Shown here: in pieces, positions 53,468-62,828 of the stretch
Layout: each line of letters starts with the position of its first letter
Position numbering within the stretch: position 1 is the first letter of the stretch
Origin: Marinobacterium zhoushanense
GTDB taxonomy: Bacteria; Pseudomonadota; Gammaproteobacteria; Pseudomonadales; Balneatricaceae
Reading direction: 5' to 3'
Assembly: GCF_014641945.1 (NCBI RefSeq)
Contig: NZ_BMIJ01000008.1
Span: 62,001 to 126,000, forward strand
DNA: 64,000 bases
Notes under the pieces: generated by a model
What the model was told of the DNA's origin: nothing
The model's database searches: none
The model's input: only the letters and a program-made list of their open reading frames with translations
Made by a program: the position numbers and the translations under genes

Positions 53468-55466
53468 ACCGACTTGGATCCAGACCCGATTGAACAGCCG
53501 TGATGACAAACTGACGCCAGCGGAGCTTAGCTGGCAGGACAACACCCCGGTATCGGTACTGTTCGACGACATCTACTTCAATAAGGCGGGCGGTCTGGCG
53601 GAAACCGAGTACGTGTTCCTCGCCGCCAACCAGTTGGACGCACGCTGGCAAGCGCTGGCCCCGGACTCCCGGTTTACGCTGGCGGAAACCGGCTTCGGTA
53701 CCGGACTGAATTTTCTTTGTGCCCGTCGTCTCTGGCTGAAGCAGGCTCCCGAATCGGCCAGGCTGCACTATATCTCCTGTGAAAAACACCCGCTGCTACC
53801 GGAGGATCTGGCCCAGGCGCTGGCTCAGTGGCCGGAGTTCGAATCCGGTGCCCGTCAGCTGCTTACCAGTTGGCCAGCCCCGCTGCGCGGTTTTTACACC
53901 CTGGTATTCGACGACGGGCGTATAACGCTCACCCTGGCCTTTGGCGATGCCGCCGAGATGCTGGCCGAACTCGACGGTCAGGTCGATGCCTGGTTCCTCG
54001 ATGGCTTCGCACCGGCGCGCAACCCGGGCATGTGGAGCCCCGAACTGTTCACCCAGATCGCCGTCCACTCCCGTAGCGGTACCTCCTTCGCCACCTTCAC
54101 CGCCGCAGGCCTGGTCCGTCGCGGGTTGGCACAGGTCGGCTTTAATGTCGACAAACTGCCCGGTTTCGGACGCAAGCGAGAGATGCTCAGTGGAATATAC
54201 GCGTCAGACCCTGAGCCCACGCCGCAACAGGCCCCCTGGCTGGCCCGGCCGGAGCCACTCGCTACCGGCGAGCGCCGCGCCATCGTCATCGGTGCCGGCA
54301 TCGCCGGCTGCACTACCGCGGCGGTATTGGCGCGGCGCGGATGGCAGGTCGATCTGCTCGAGCGTAACCCGGCACCGGCGCTGGAGGGCTCCGGCAACCC
54401 TCAGGGGGCGTTGTTTATCAAACTCGCCACCCGACCCACACGGCAGAGCGAACTGCATATCGCGGGTCTGCACTACTCCGCCGCACTGATCCGCAGACTC
54501 GCCGTCGAACAGGCGGAGATCGGCGATATCTGCGGCGTGCTGAGCCTCGCGCTGAGCGAGAAAGAGATCCGCCATCAACAGCAGTTGATCGACTCCGGGA
54601 TCTATCCGGAACAGCTGACACGTCAGGTCACGCGACAGCAGGCGAGCGAACTGGCTGGACTGGAACTCAGCGCCGGCGGATTGTTTTTCCCCGAGGCAGG
54701 CTGGGCTTCGCCACCGCTGCTTTGTCAACGCCTGCTTGCCGACAGTAATATCCGTTGTCACTTTGATACGCCGGTAGAATCGTTAACCCATGATGCCGAA
54801 TCAGGGCTCTGGGAGATCAACGGCGGGACCCATTCAGCCCCGGTAGTCATCGTCTGCAGTGCGGCCGAAGCGAATCGGCTCAAGCCGCTTGCCGGACTAC
54901 CGCTCAAACCTATCCGCGGGCAGACCTCCCAAGCCGATCAGCCCCTGCATCTGGCGCCGCTCAAACGGGTGGTATGCGGCGAGGGGTATATCTCCCCGGC
55001 GTTGGACAACCGTTACTGTTTTGGTGCCAGCTTCAAATTGCACGACCTGGACCTCGATGTCAGAGCAGAAGAGCACCAAGCCAATCTCGACCTGCTCGAG
55101 CGGGCGATACCGGAACTGGCCCAGGCACTCGACATGGCCGCGGCGGACGGCCGCGTGGCATACCGTGCAACAACACCGGATTACCTGCCGATAGTCGGCC
55201 CGGTACCGGAATTTGACTGGGTCATGCGACGCTTCGCCCGCCTACGACAGGATTCCAAGTGGCGTTTCGAACCGGGCATGCGCCATCTGCCGGGTCTGTA
55301 TATCAACGCGGGCCATGGATCTAAAGGGCTGGTCAGCTGTCCAATTAGTGCCGAGTACATCGCATCACTGGTAGACAACACACCTCTGCCACTGCCACGC
55401 AGGGTAGCCGACGCGCTGAACCCGGTACGCTTCGTGATCAAGAATCTGATCAGACGGACGATATAA
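53421..55466 (+). CDS. mnmC: Bifunctional tRNA mnm5s2U biosynthesis protein MnmC
   Basis: Finishes the wobble-uridine modification of tRNAs for Lys, Glu, Gln. The N-terminal SAM methyltransferase (MnmD part, about 25-260) has DDIYFNKAGGLAETEYVFL, LAETGFGTGLNFL and AWFLDGFAPARNPGMW. The C-terminal FAD oxidoreductase (about 285-670) has AIVIGAGIAGCTTAAVLARR, ALEGSGNPQGALFIK and INAGHGSKGLVSCP. The ATG at 53421 overlaps the previous gene by 47 nt; a TTG at 53490 that begins just past that gene is an equally good start, and the family N-terminus fits it. Confidence 0.93.
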   Translation: MTWALPTTASAAPATEPTWIQTRLNSRDDKLTPAELSWQDNTPVSVLFDDIYFNKAGGLAETEYVFLAANQLDARWQALAPDSRFTLAETGFGTGLNFLCARRLWLKQAPESARLHYISCEKHPLLPEDLAQALAQWPEFESGARQLLTSWPAPLRGFYTLVFDDGRITLTLAFGDAAEMLAELDGQVDAWFLDGFAPARNPGMWSPELFTQIAVHSRSGTSFATFTAAGLVRRGLAQVGFNVDKLPGFGRKREMLSGIYASDPEPTPQQAPWLARPEPLATGERRAIVIGAGIAGCTTAAVLARRGWQVDLLERNPAPALEGSGNPQGALFIKLATRPTRQSELHIAGLHYSAALIRRLAVEQAEIGDICGVLSLALSEKEIRHQQQLIDSGIYPEQLTRQVTRQQASELAGLELSAGGLFFPEAGWASPPLLCQRLLADSNIRCHFDTPVESLTHDAESGLWEINGGTHSAPVVIVCSAAEANRLKPLAGLPLKPIRGQTSQADQPLHLAPLKRVVCGEGYISPALDNRYCFGASFKLHDLDLDVRAEEHQANLDLLERAIPELAQALDMAAADGRVAYRATTPDYLPIVGPVPEFDWVMRRFARLRQDSKWRFEPGMRHLPGLYINAGHGSKGLVSCPISAEYIASLVDNTPLPLPRRVADALNPVRFVIKNLIRRTI

Positions 55467-55495
55467 TAGGAATAGTCCTAACGCGAGGTTACACC

Positions 55496-56164
55496 ATGGC
55501 GTTGGTTGTGTATGACCAGGGGTATCGCATCCAGACCCCCGTATCAGCGCTGTTCAAGCCCAAAGGCGTCGATCAGCTGACCGAGCCCAGTCGCTCCCAA
55601 TCATTGCCGGGAAGCGACGATATCGCCCGTGACGAAGCCCAGGAGCTCGAAGACGCCCTCGCCAATGCCGGCGGCCGGCCACGTCAGCGCCGCCTACCGG
55701 CCGCTGAACAGGGACGAGAAAGTCCGAATACCTATAGCAATTCCGGATATGGCGGCCGGGAGAGACGCAAGAGCGGGCTCACGGCGCGGCAGTTGATGGT
55801 GTCGCCGGTATACACCGCCCGTACCGCCGATACTCTGAGCAGCGCCGCGCAGAAGATGCGGGCACACAATATCCACCATCTCGCCATCATCGACGAGGAG
55901 GGGCTTCCGGTGGGACTGCTGTCGGAGCGGGATATCGAACCCTTCGGCAACAACTCCGCGCTCCCGGTATCCCAGGCCTACCAGCGCCAAGTGATCGTCG
56001 CCGCGTTGGAGACCGAGCTGTCGGTTCTGGCGGCTACCTTTGTCAACTACCCGGTACGCGCGATACCGGTGATCGATGAAGATGAGCGGGTAATCGGCAT
56101 CATCACCCGCTCGGATCTGCTGCGATTATTGATCAATAATGCCCGCGTCGAAAGCTGGGCTTGA
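55496..56164 (+). CDS. CBS-domain pair protein
   Basis: 222 aa. Residues 1-90 look disordered (Pro, Arg, Gln-rich). Two CBS motifs follow (about 93-150: ARQLMVSPVYTARTADTLSS and HHLAIIDEEGLPVGLLSERD; about 160-218: YPVRAIPVIDEDERVIGIIT), a nucleotide-sensing fold. No catalytic domain, so it is a stand-alone regulator whose partner is unknown. GAGG lies upstream of the ATG. The stop TGA is the first codon of the palindromic element that follows. Confidence 0.85.
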   Translation: MALVVYDQGYRIQTPVSALFKPKGVDQLTEPSRSQSLPGSDDIARDEAQELEDALANAGGRPRQRRLPAAEQGRESPNTYSNSGYGGRERRKSGLTARQLMVSPVYTARTADTLSSAAQKMRAHNIHHLAIIDEEGLPVGLLSERDIEPFGNNSALPVSQAYQRQVIVAALETELSVLAATFVNYPVRAIPVIDEDERVIGIITRSDLLRLLINNARVESWA

Positions 56165-56285
56165 AAAACTAGCTACGTTGCCATCGCAGCGTTAAAAATC
56201 GGCTCAACTCGGTCATTTATAAACTATAAACTCCCTCGTCTCGCCGATTTTTGCCTTGCGCGGGCGGCCTCGCTAACGTTTTTCA
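56162..56285. repeat. Concentric interrupted palindrome between convergent genes
   Basis: Three nested inverted repeats share one centre near 56223: TGAAAAAC 56162-56169 with GTTTTTCA 56278-56285; AAAAATCGGC 56194-56203 with GCCGATTTTT 56243-56252; and TTTATA 56216-56221 with TATAAA 56225-56230. Each outward reading ends in T-runs, so it can act as a bidirectional terminator between the CBS gene and the DUF4126 gene. It also resembles a mobile palindromic repeat family; genome-wide copy number would decide. Confidence 0.75.
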
Positions 56286-56299
56286 GCACTCAACAAAGA

Positions 56300-56989
56300 T
56301 TAAGGTGAGCCGTTTGAGCCTGGCGGCAGGCGATTATCGCCAGGTGCCGCCGGAGGTGGGTTCGACTGAGGGGCATTACTGCTGTCGCCCGAGAACAGCC
56401 GTGCCAGGAAACCGAACACCCGCTTGATCCCCCGCCAGAGTTTGGGCAGTACCCAGATCAGGAACAGCACGAACAGGATGAGCGCGCCGATGAACCACCA
56501 GGGGTGGTTGAGCGCCGTCCACAATCCGCCAATTACAATCAGGTCCTCACTGATCGACGCGGTCCAGTTAGTCACCGGCTCCGGCGAGGTATTGATCATG
56601 ACCCTGGTACCGGCCTTGAGACTGTGACTACCGGCAGCCAGCGAGCCACCGACCAGCGCGGCGGCCAGCCCCACTGCCGGCGACAGGTCACCGACGGCAC
56701 CGGCTGCCAGCGCGGCACCGGCCGGAATACGGACGAAGGTGTGCAGGGTGTCCCAGCCGGTATCCACGCCCGGTATCTTGTCGGCGAAGAACTCCACGCA
56801 GTACATCAAACCGGCGGCCATCAGCACCAGGGGATCGGCGACGATCTCCAGCCCTGGCGGCAGTGTGATATGGCCCAGATTGGCGAGCACGCCGAGCATC
56901 AACACCGTCGCATAAAGGTTGATACCGCTGGCCCAGGCAACCCCCATCGACAATGCGATCAGGCTGGTGATCTGATCAAGTTGCTCCAC
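56300..56989 (-). CDS. DUF4126 family membrane protein
   Basis: 229 aa. Several hydrophobic segments (about 9-35, 45-65, 90-125, 155-185) and the family-type ASGINLYATVLMLGVLANLG near residues 20-39; FFADKIPGVDTGWDTLHTFV near 68-87 is a conserved block. The C-terminal 40 residues are Pro/Ser/Asn-rich and polar. Function of the family is unknown. It is 12 nt after the yheU stop, so these two probably share a transcript with ligA. Confidence 0.85.
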   Translation of the reverse strand: MEQLDQITSLIALSMGVAWASGINLYATVLMLGVLANLGHITLPPGLEIVADPLVLMAAGLMYCVEFFADKIPGVDTGWDTLHTFVRIPAGAALAAGAVGDLSPAVGLAAALVGGSLAAGSHSLKAGTRVMINTSPEPVTNWTASISEDLIVIGGLWTALNHPWWFIGALILFVLFLIWVLPKLWRGIKRVFGFLARLFSGDSSNAPQSNPPPAAPGDNRLPPGSNGSP

Positions 56990-57001
56990 GGCAACCTCCT
57001 T

Positions 57002-57220
57002 CTACGGCTTTACCCTGTCCCTGGCTACTATAGAGCACTCAGCTGTACTTTCACTGAACAGCAATACGGCTTCTCCCGAGCGCAACCGCGCCTGCACCTG
57101 CTCGACTCGGCGCTCCAGCGAGACCTCACTTTCACCATAGTCGGTGCCGTCGCGGGTCACAAACTCCTCGATCAGCCCCCGTAGCGCGTCGGGCGACAGC
57201 TGTTGCCAGGGGATGATCAC
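57002..57220 (-). CDS. yheU: YheU family protein (UPF0270)
   Basis: 72 aa, matching the family length of about 72. IIPWQQLSPDALRGLIEEFV and TRDGTDYGESEVSLERRVEQ (residues 2-42) align closely with E. coli YheU. Cytosolic, function unknown. Its start overlaps the ligA stop by 4 nt. Confidence 0.9.
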   Translation of the reverse strand: MIIPWQQLSPDALRGLIEEFVTRDGTDYGESEVSLERRVEQVQARLRSGEAVLLFSESTAECSIVARDRVKP

Positions 57221-59571
57221 GCGCCCTGACCTTCAGCTTCCAGCAGTTTCAGCAGATCGGCCTCGCTTAGCACGCGCACACCCAGCTGTTCCGCCTTGGC
57301 CAGCTTGGAGCCCGCTTTCTCTCCGGCGACCACGGCCGTGGTCTTTGCCGATACACTGCCTGCCACCTTCGCCCCCAGTGCCTGCAACCGCTCCTTGGCA
57401 TCATCACGGGTCAGGCTCTCCAGCGTACCGGTCAGCACCCAGGTTTCACCGGCCAGCGGCAGGCTCTGCAGCGGCTGCTCGACCTTGCACTCCCAGTGCA
57501 TGCCGAACTCGCGCAGTTGATGCTCCAACGCCCTGGCATTGGTACACCAGCGCGCGTCGTTCAGGCGCTCCAGCAGCCCGGCTCGCGCCCGGCTGCCAAA
57601 ACGGGGGATCTCGCTCAGCGCCGTTTCGTCGGCCGTTAGCAACGCGTCAAGTGTCAAAAAACGATCCGCCAGCAGCGCCGCGCCGGTCTTGGCGACGCCG
57701 GCAATATTCAGCTTGTCGATCAGCTCGGCGAAGCTGATGCTACCCTGCAGCTCCGGCGCCAGAGCGCCCGCTTCGCTGGGCCTGACCTCAAGTGAAAGCA
57801 GGTCCCCAATCACCTGACTGTTGTGCTCATCCTGCATGAAGTTGTGAATCTCATGTGCCACCTCCAGGCCGATATCCGGCAGCCAAGTCAGCAGCTCCGG
57901 CAACGCCTGCTGTATCCGGTTCAGGGACCCCAGGCTTTTGGCCAATACCCGCGCCGTCTCCTCTCCGACCTCGGGAATACCCAGGGCATAGATGAACTTG
58001 TCCAGTGTCACCATCCGGCTGTCATCAATCGCCTTGATCAGGTTGTCACTGGACAGTTCGGCAAACCCCTCAAGGCGCAGCAACTGGCTCTTGCTCAGAC
58101 GGTACAGGTCGGCGGGTGATGCGACCATCTCACGCTCCACCAGCTGATCGATATTTTTCTCGCCCAGACCATCGATATCCATCGCCTTGCGTGACACAAA
58201 ATGGATCAGCGCCTGCTTCAACTGCGCCTGACATGCGAGCCGCCCGATGCAGCGGTAGATCGCCCCTTCGCTGACCTGCTGTCCGCTCTTGCCGCGCTTG
58301 ACCAACTGCGTACGCTCGATCTCCGAGCCGCACACCGGGCAGTGTTCGGGCAGCTGCACCGGACGCTCGTTACCATCACGCTTTTCGGTCACTACGCTGA
58401 CGATCTGCGGGATCACATCGCCGGCCCGGCGCACCATGACATAGTCGCCGATGCGCACATCAAGGCGTGCGATCTCGTCCATGTTGTGCAGCGTGGCGTT
58501 GCTTACGGTGACGCCCCCGACAAACACCGGCTCCAGTCGCGCCACCGGCGTTACCGCGCCGGTACGCCCGACCTGGAACTCCACATCGTTGAGCCTGGTG
58601 ATCTCCTCCTGGGCCGGAAACTTGTGCGCAATCGCCCAACGCGGTGCCCGGGCGACAAAACCCAGTTGCTGCTGCAGTTCGCGGTCATCCACCTTGAACA
58701 CCAGCCCATCGATATCGTACGCTAGCGAGGTCCGCATCAGCTCCATTCGGCGGTAATACTCCAGGCATCCCTCGGCCCCCTCGACCACCTGCATCTCCGG
58801 GTTGATCCGGATGCCCCACTTGCGCAGCAGTTGCAAGGTTTCGCTGTGACTGGACGGCAATTCGCCGCCCTCGACGATACCGGTGCTGTAGCAGCAGAAC
58901 TCCAGCGGTCGCTTGGCGGTAATGGCAGGATCGAGCTGACGCAGGCTACCGGCGGCAGCATTGCGCGGGTTGACGAAGGTTTTCTCGTCGCGGGCGCGCG
59001 CCTCGGCGTTGAGCGCTTCAAACCCCGCCTTGGGCATGTACACCTCTCCGCGTACCTCGAGCCGCGCCGGCCAACCTTCGCCCATCAGCCGCAACGGAAT
59101 GTTGGCAATGGTACGCACGTTGAGGGTGATATCCTCCCCGGTATAGCCGTCACCGCGCGTGGCACCGCGCACCAGCACACCCTGTTCATACAGCAGGCTG
59201 ATCGCCAGCCCATCGAGCTTGGGTTCGCAGGCAAACTTGAGCTTGTCCGTGTCCGTGCCCTTGACCCGGTCACCGATACGACGGACAAAGGCCCGTAACT
59301 CGTCGGCACTGAAGGCGTTGTCGAGCGACAACATCGGCAGTTCGTGAGCCACCTCGGCAAAACCGCCGCTGGGTTTGGCACCGACGCGCTGGGTCGGCGA
59401 ATCGGGCGTGATCAGTTCGGGGTTGGCCTGCTCCAGCTCGCGCAGCTCGCGGAACAGACGATCATATTCGGCATCGGGGATGCTGGGCTCATCGAGTACA
59501 TAGTAACGGTGGTTATGCAGATCGATCTGTTCGCGTAGCGCCTGAATTCGCGCCGAAACGGAGGTGTTCAT
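57217..59571 (-). CDS. ligA: NAD-dependent DNA ligase
   Basis: 784 aa, seals nicks in replication and repair. The Ia domain (1-70: HNHRYYVLDEPSIPDAEYDR), the adenylation domain with CEPKLDGLAIS (Lys118 as nucleophile), OB fold, Zn-finger cysteines (CPVCGSEI and RCIGRLACQAQ), HhH domain (about 470-590) and BRCT (about 705-784: LAGETWVLTGTLESLTRDDA). E. coli LigA is 671 aa; the extra about 110 residues lie between HhH and BRCT, as in pseudomonads. ATG start, about 85 nt after zipA. Confidence 0.96.
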   Translation of the reverse strand: MNTSVSARIQALREQIDLHNHRYYVLDEPSIPDAEYDRLFRELRELEQANPELITPDSPTQRVGAKPSGGFAEVAHELPMLSLDNAFSADELRAFVRRIGDRVKGTDTDKLKFACEPKLDGLAISLLYEQGVLVRGATRGDGYTGEDITLNVRTIANIPLRLMGEGWPARLEVRGEVYMPKAGFEALNAEARARDEKTFVNPRNAAAGSLRQLDPAITAKRPLEFCCYSTGIVEGGELPSSHSETLQLLRKWGIRINPEMQVVEGAEGCLEYYRRMELMRTSLAYDIDGLVFKVDDRELQQQLGFVARAPRWAIAHKFPAQEEITRLNDVEFQVGRTGAVTPVARLEPVFVGGVTVSNATLHNMDEIARLDVRIGDYVMVRRAGDVIPQIVSVVTEKRDGNERPVQLPEHCPVCGSEIERTQLVKRGKSGQQVSEGAIYRCIGRLACQAQLKQALIHFVSRKAMDIDGLGEKNIDQLVEREMVASPADLYRLSKSQLLRLEGFAELSSDNLIKAIDDSRMVTLDKFIYALGIPEVGEETARVLAKSLGSLNRIQQALPELLTWLPDIGLEVAHEIHNFMQDEHNSQVIGDLLSLEVRPSEAGALAPELQGSISFAELIDKLNIAGVAKTGAALLADRFLTLDALLTADETALSEIPRFGSRARAGLLERLNDARWCTNARALEHQLREFGMHWECKVEQPLQSLPLAGETWVLTGTLESLTRDDAKERLQALGAKVAGSVSAKTTAVVAGEKAGSKLAKAEQLGVRVLSEADLLKLLEAEGQGA

Positions 59572-59655
59572 CGGTCAAAAGCTTTCTCTGGAGGTGTGCC
59601 GGGAAGCGCCTGCCGTTCGCGACCGCAAACGACAGGGCTATATGGGCTATGCGCT

Positions 59656-61044
59656 TCAGTGAGCGCGCTTCACCCGTTTATGAATCTCGAAGTCGCGGAT
59701 GCGCTCGCGGTAATGCTCCTTGGTCTGCGGACGCATCACCGAACGGTCGCCATCCAGCAGTTCGGCATCCAGATGACGCGCCAGGGTTTCCGCTGTCGCC
59801 AGCATGCACTCGTAGGCTTCCAGCGGGTCGGCCGGGTCATGCATCGACATGAAGAAGGTTACAGCAGGAAGTTCACAGCTTTCCAAGGTATCAAGGTCGA
59901 ACGTACCGGGCTGCAGCGCATTGGCCATGTTGAACTGCAACGCGCCCTGGGCGTTGGGCCGCTCATAACGGTGGAAAATCCCCATCTCGCCAAATTCCAA
60001 ACCGCAGGCATCGACAATCTTGTGAATCACCGCACCCGGCAATACCTCTCCACGCTTGGCTACGACAAAGATCACCAGCATATCTTCCGGATCAGGGGTG
60101 ATCTCCGGTGCAGGACGCTTGGGTACCGCCTCAGCCTGGACCCGGCTCGACTCGATCTGTGCCTGCTTGCTTTGACTGGGCTCCGGCTGTGAGGCAGTCA
60201 AAGAGCCCTGCTGTTCCGAAGCTGGCTCTGCCTCGCCTGTCTGCTCAGCGTCTTCAAACGGCAATTGAGGATGCATCTCCCCATTACGGCGCTGTTTCGG
60301 GGCTTCGCGCTTAGTGGTGGAGGGCTGCTCTGCAGGGTCTGCGCCAGTCTGCTGCGGTGAAGCCGTGGCTTGCGCTCGCACCCGGTCCATCAACACCGGG
60401 ATAGGTTGTTCGGGATCGAACTCGAAGCTCATCTCGAAGGGTTCGTCATCCTCTTTATCGGCCCGAGTATCGTCATGCCGGCGTTGTTGCTCCCGCTCCG
60501 TCTCGGTCGGTGAAACGCTACCCGCGTCACTCAGCGCCTCGGCATCGGCGATCTCATCATCCCGCCGCTGCACCTCCTCGCGCTGCGCTCGCAGGGGGAG
60601 GGGTTCCACGGGCACATCATCGAACAGAGGATCCATCTCATGCAGGGGGTTACGCTCCGGTGGTGCGCTCATCGCGGAGGGTACAGATTCCGACGCTTCA
60701 TCGTTTCGATGCCGCGAGCGTTTGCTGGAGACTTTTTCTACGCTGTTGGGCTCGAACTCCGGCAAGCGATCGGACTCGTCATCCAGCGCCGGGCCGTCGC
60801 CTGCAAAAGTGGGTTCATGGCGCTCATGATCGGCAGCGTGCGTACGACGCCTTGCGCCGCCGTTGGGCAGTTCCGGGTTGGATTGCGCTACCTCCTCCAC
60901 CGGACCGTCGCCAATCGCAGAACGATCAATATCCATCCGGATACGATTGCGGCTACCCCGAATACGACGCCAACCGTCAAACAGAATCAGCGCAATTACC
61001 AGAATTCCGCCAATGATAAGCCATTCGCGCAGACTGATCTCCAT
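59656..61044 (-). CDS. zipA: Cell division protein ZipA
   Basis: Tethers FtsZ to the inner membrane. 462 aa. One N-terminal membrane helix (LREWLIIGGILVIALILFDG, residues 5-24), a long Glu/Gln/Pro/Arg-rich linker (about 30-320), and the FtsZ-binding ZipA_C domain (about 322-455: EDMLVIFVVAKRGEVLPGAV, FHRYERPNAQGALQFNMANA, VTFFMSMHDPADPLEAYE). The linker is longer than in E. coli (328 aa total). Followed by ligA, as in pseudomonads, but preceded by ccm genes rather than smc. Confidence 0.94.
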   Translation of the reverse strand: MEISLREWLIIGGILVIALILFDGWRRIRGSRNRIRMDIDRSAIGDGPVEEVAQSNPELPNGGARRRTHAADHERHEPTFAGDGPALDDESDRLPEFEPNSVEKVSSKRSRHRNDEASESVPSAMSAPPERNPLHEMDPLFDDVPVEPLPLRAQREEVQRRDDEIADAEALSDAGSVSPTETEREQQRRHDDTRADKEDDEPFEMSFEFDPEQPIPVLMDRVRAQATASPQQTGADPAEQPSTTKREAPKQRRNGEMHPQLPFEDAEQTGEAEPASEQQGSLTASQPEPSQSKQAQIESSRVQAEAVPKRPAPEITPDPEDMLVIFVVAKRGEVLPGAVIHKIVDACGLEFGEMGIFHRYERPNAQGALQFNMANALQPGTFDLDTLESCELPAVTFFMSMHDPADPLEAYECMLATAETLARHLDAELLDGDRSVMRPQTKEHYRERIRDFEIHKRVKRAH

Positions 61045-61101
61045 GATTAGGTTCTGTTCCTATCCACTATCTGATTCATGTTCGAATTATTGGGTAACAG
61101 A

Positions 61102-62343
61102 CTACTCTACTACCCTGTCGATCACCAGTTTAACCGACTGTTCCTCGTCACCAACAGATACGGGGGACTGGCTGCCGATCAGGTCACCGGGGGCCGCGAT
61201 CGCCTGCCCCGTACTGCTGATACGCGCTCCAATTTCGACTTCGTCGACACTGGAGAGTTCAGCGCCCGGCATCATCGCCAGGCTGTCGTTCAGCTCCACC
61301 TCCAGTGGCAGCTCCGATACCTTGCGCCGCACCGCCGCCAACGGCATACGACCGCCCACGGGACGGGCGTAGATGAACACCACTTGATCGGGTTCCACTC
61401 TTGCCTTCAGCTCATCGGCGATATCGACCGCCACTCGAATCACCGCCCCGCTGCTCTCCGGCACATCGGGAACCGGCTCCCCGGCCGCCGCCAACTGCTG
61501 GCGCGCCTGCTCGATACCTGAGCGCAACGACTGCGCGGCATCGCCGGATGCACCCGGTAACGCTCGACCCCAGTAGTCGATCGCCTCGCGGTACTGGCCC
61601 TGCTCATAGGCGTCGATGCCGAGAATGCCCAGCGCGGTGATATCGGCTGGATCCAGCGATAGCGTCAGTTCGATCTGTGCACGTACCTCGTCGGTCATCT
61701 TGCCTTCGGCACGGAAGTAGAGCGCCTGGGCGATCTGCCCCTGTACGCCGGCATACTGAACCGCGTCCTCGGGCAGGATTTCCAGGATCTTGCGAAATGC
61801 CTGCAAACCTTCATCGAAACGCCCCTGATTGACGTAGGTGTTGGCCAGCAGATACCAGCCCTCGGCGTTATCCGGGTTGCGCGCCAGCTCCTGTTCCAGC
61901 TGGCCGATCGCCTCCTCCAGTGTGCTCGGCACCGGCGGGGGATTGAGCGTGATTTCAAGATCGGCGGCGCGCCCCAGGTACTGATAGAGTCCGAGCGCGG
62001 CTACCGAAATCATCATCGCCAGCAGCACCACGGTGGTCAGTTGCGCGCCGTTCGGCCGGGGATGCTGCAGCACCACCTCCGGCTGTTCGGCATCGATCAG
62101 CAGGTTGCGCTCAAGCTCGAGCTTGAGAATCTCGAAGTTTTCATCATCCAAGGTACCGGCGTCGCGTTCATCGGCCAATTCGGCCAGCCGTTCTCGGTAA
62201 ATCTCGATATTCTGATGCCGGCGATCATCCCCCTCCTGCACAGCCGCTGCACGGGCACGGCGGGAAGCACGCAGCAGCGGCCAGAACACCACCGCCACGG
62301 CGATCAGGGTCAGCAGAGCGATTCCGCCCCAGAGTGCCATCAT
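61102..62343 (-). CDS. ccmI: Cytochrome c biogenesis protein CcmI
   Basis: 413 aa, apocytochrome c chaperone of system I. Two membrane helices (about 5-25 and 101-124), a cytosolic loop between them with ERLAELADERDAGTLDDENF, then TPR repeats (about 140-285: NPDNAEGWYLLANTYVNQGR) and a periplasmic C-terminal beta domain (VRVAVDIADELKARV-like, with FIYARPVGGRMPLAAVR). The ATG overlaps the ccmH stop by 4 nt. Confidence 0.94.
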   Translation of the reverse strand: MMALWGGIALLTLIAVAVVFWPLLRASRRARAAAVQEGDDRRHQNIEIYRERLAELADERDAGTLDDENFEILKLELERNLLIDAEQPEVVLQHPRPNGAQLTTVVLLAMMISVAALGLYQYLGRAADLEITLNPPPVPSTLEEAIGQLEQELARNPDNAEGWYLLANTYVNQGRFDEGLQAFRKILEILPEDAVQYAGVQGQIAQALYFRAEGKMTDEVRAQIELTLSLDPADITALGILGIDAYEQGQYREAIDYWGRALPGASGDAAQSLRSGIEQARQQLAAAGEPVPDVPESSGAVIRVAVDIADELKARVEPDQVVFIYARPVGGRMPLAAVRRKVSELPLEVELNDSLAMMPGAELSSVDEVEIGARISSTGQAIAAPGDLIGSQSPVSVGDEEQSVKLVIDRVVE

Positions 62344-62828
62344 CGTTTCTTATCCTGTTCCAGCAATTGATTCAGTCGCTCACGCTCAGCTGCGTCCAGT
62401 CCCGGCTTGGCATCGGCCGTATCGGAACGGCGACGCCGCCGGCTGATCAACAGCACCACCACGGCACCGATACCCAGCAATACGAACGGGCCATACCAGA
62501 GGATCCAGGTCATCTCTGATACGCGCGGTCGATAGAGCACGAACTCGCCGTAGCGCGTAACCATGAAATCAACCACCTCATCGTCGCTGGCACCCTGATT
62601 CAGCATCCGGTAAACCTCACGCCGCAGGTCCGAGGCGATCGGTGAGTTGGAGTCGGCGATGTTGTTGTTCTGGCATTTGGGGCAACGCAGCTCTTCGGTC
62701 AGTTGCTGAAAACGCTCCTCGGTGGCCTCGTCGTCAAACTCGTAGGCCTCGATGGCCGCCTGAGCCGTCGCGGCCGCCAGGAGCAGTGCACTGCCAAGAA
62801 AAAAAGAATGCAGCCAGGGTCTCATCAC
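62340..62828 (-). CDS. ccmH: Cytochrome c biogenesis protein CcmH
   Basis: 162 aa. Signal peptide (about 1-24), the thiol-redox motif LRCPKCQNNNIADSNSPIAS (residues 48-67; two Cys in LRCxxCQ), RREVYRMLNQGASDDEVVDF and MVTRYGEFVLYRP, then a C-terminal membrane helix (about 107-128) and a basic tail. It reduces apocytochrome c heme-binding cysteines with CcmG. Overlaps both neighbours by 4 nt. Confidence 0.95.
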   Translation of the reverse strand: MMRPWLHSFFLGSALLLAAATAQAAIEAYEFDDEATEERFQQLTEELRCPKCQNNNIADSNSPIASDLRREVYRMLNQGASDDEVVDFMVTRYGEFVLYRPRVSEMTWILWYGPFVLLGIGAVVVLLISRRRRRSDTADAKPGLDAAERERLNQLLEQDKKR

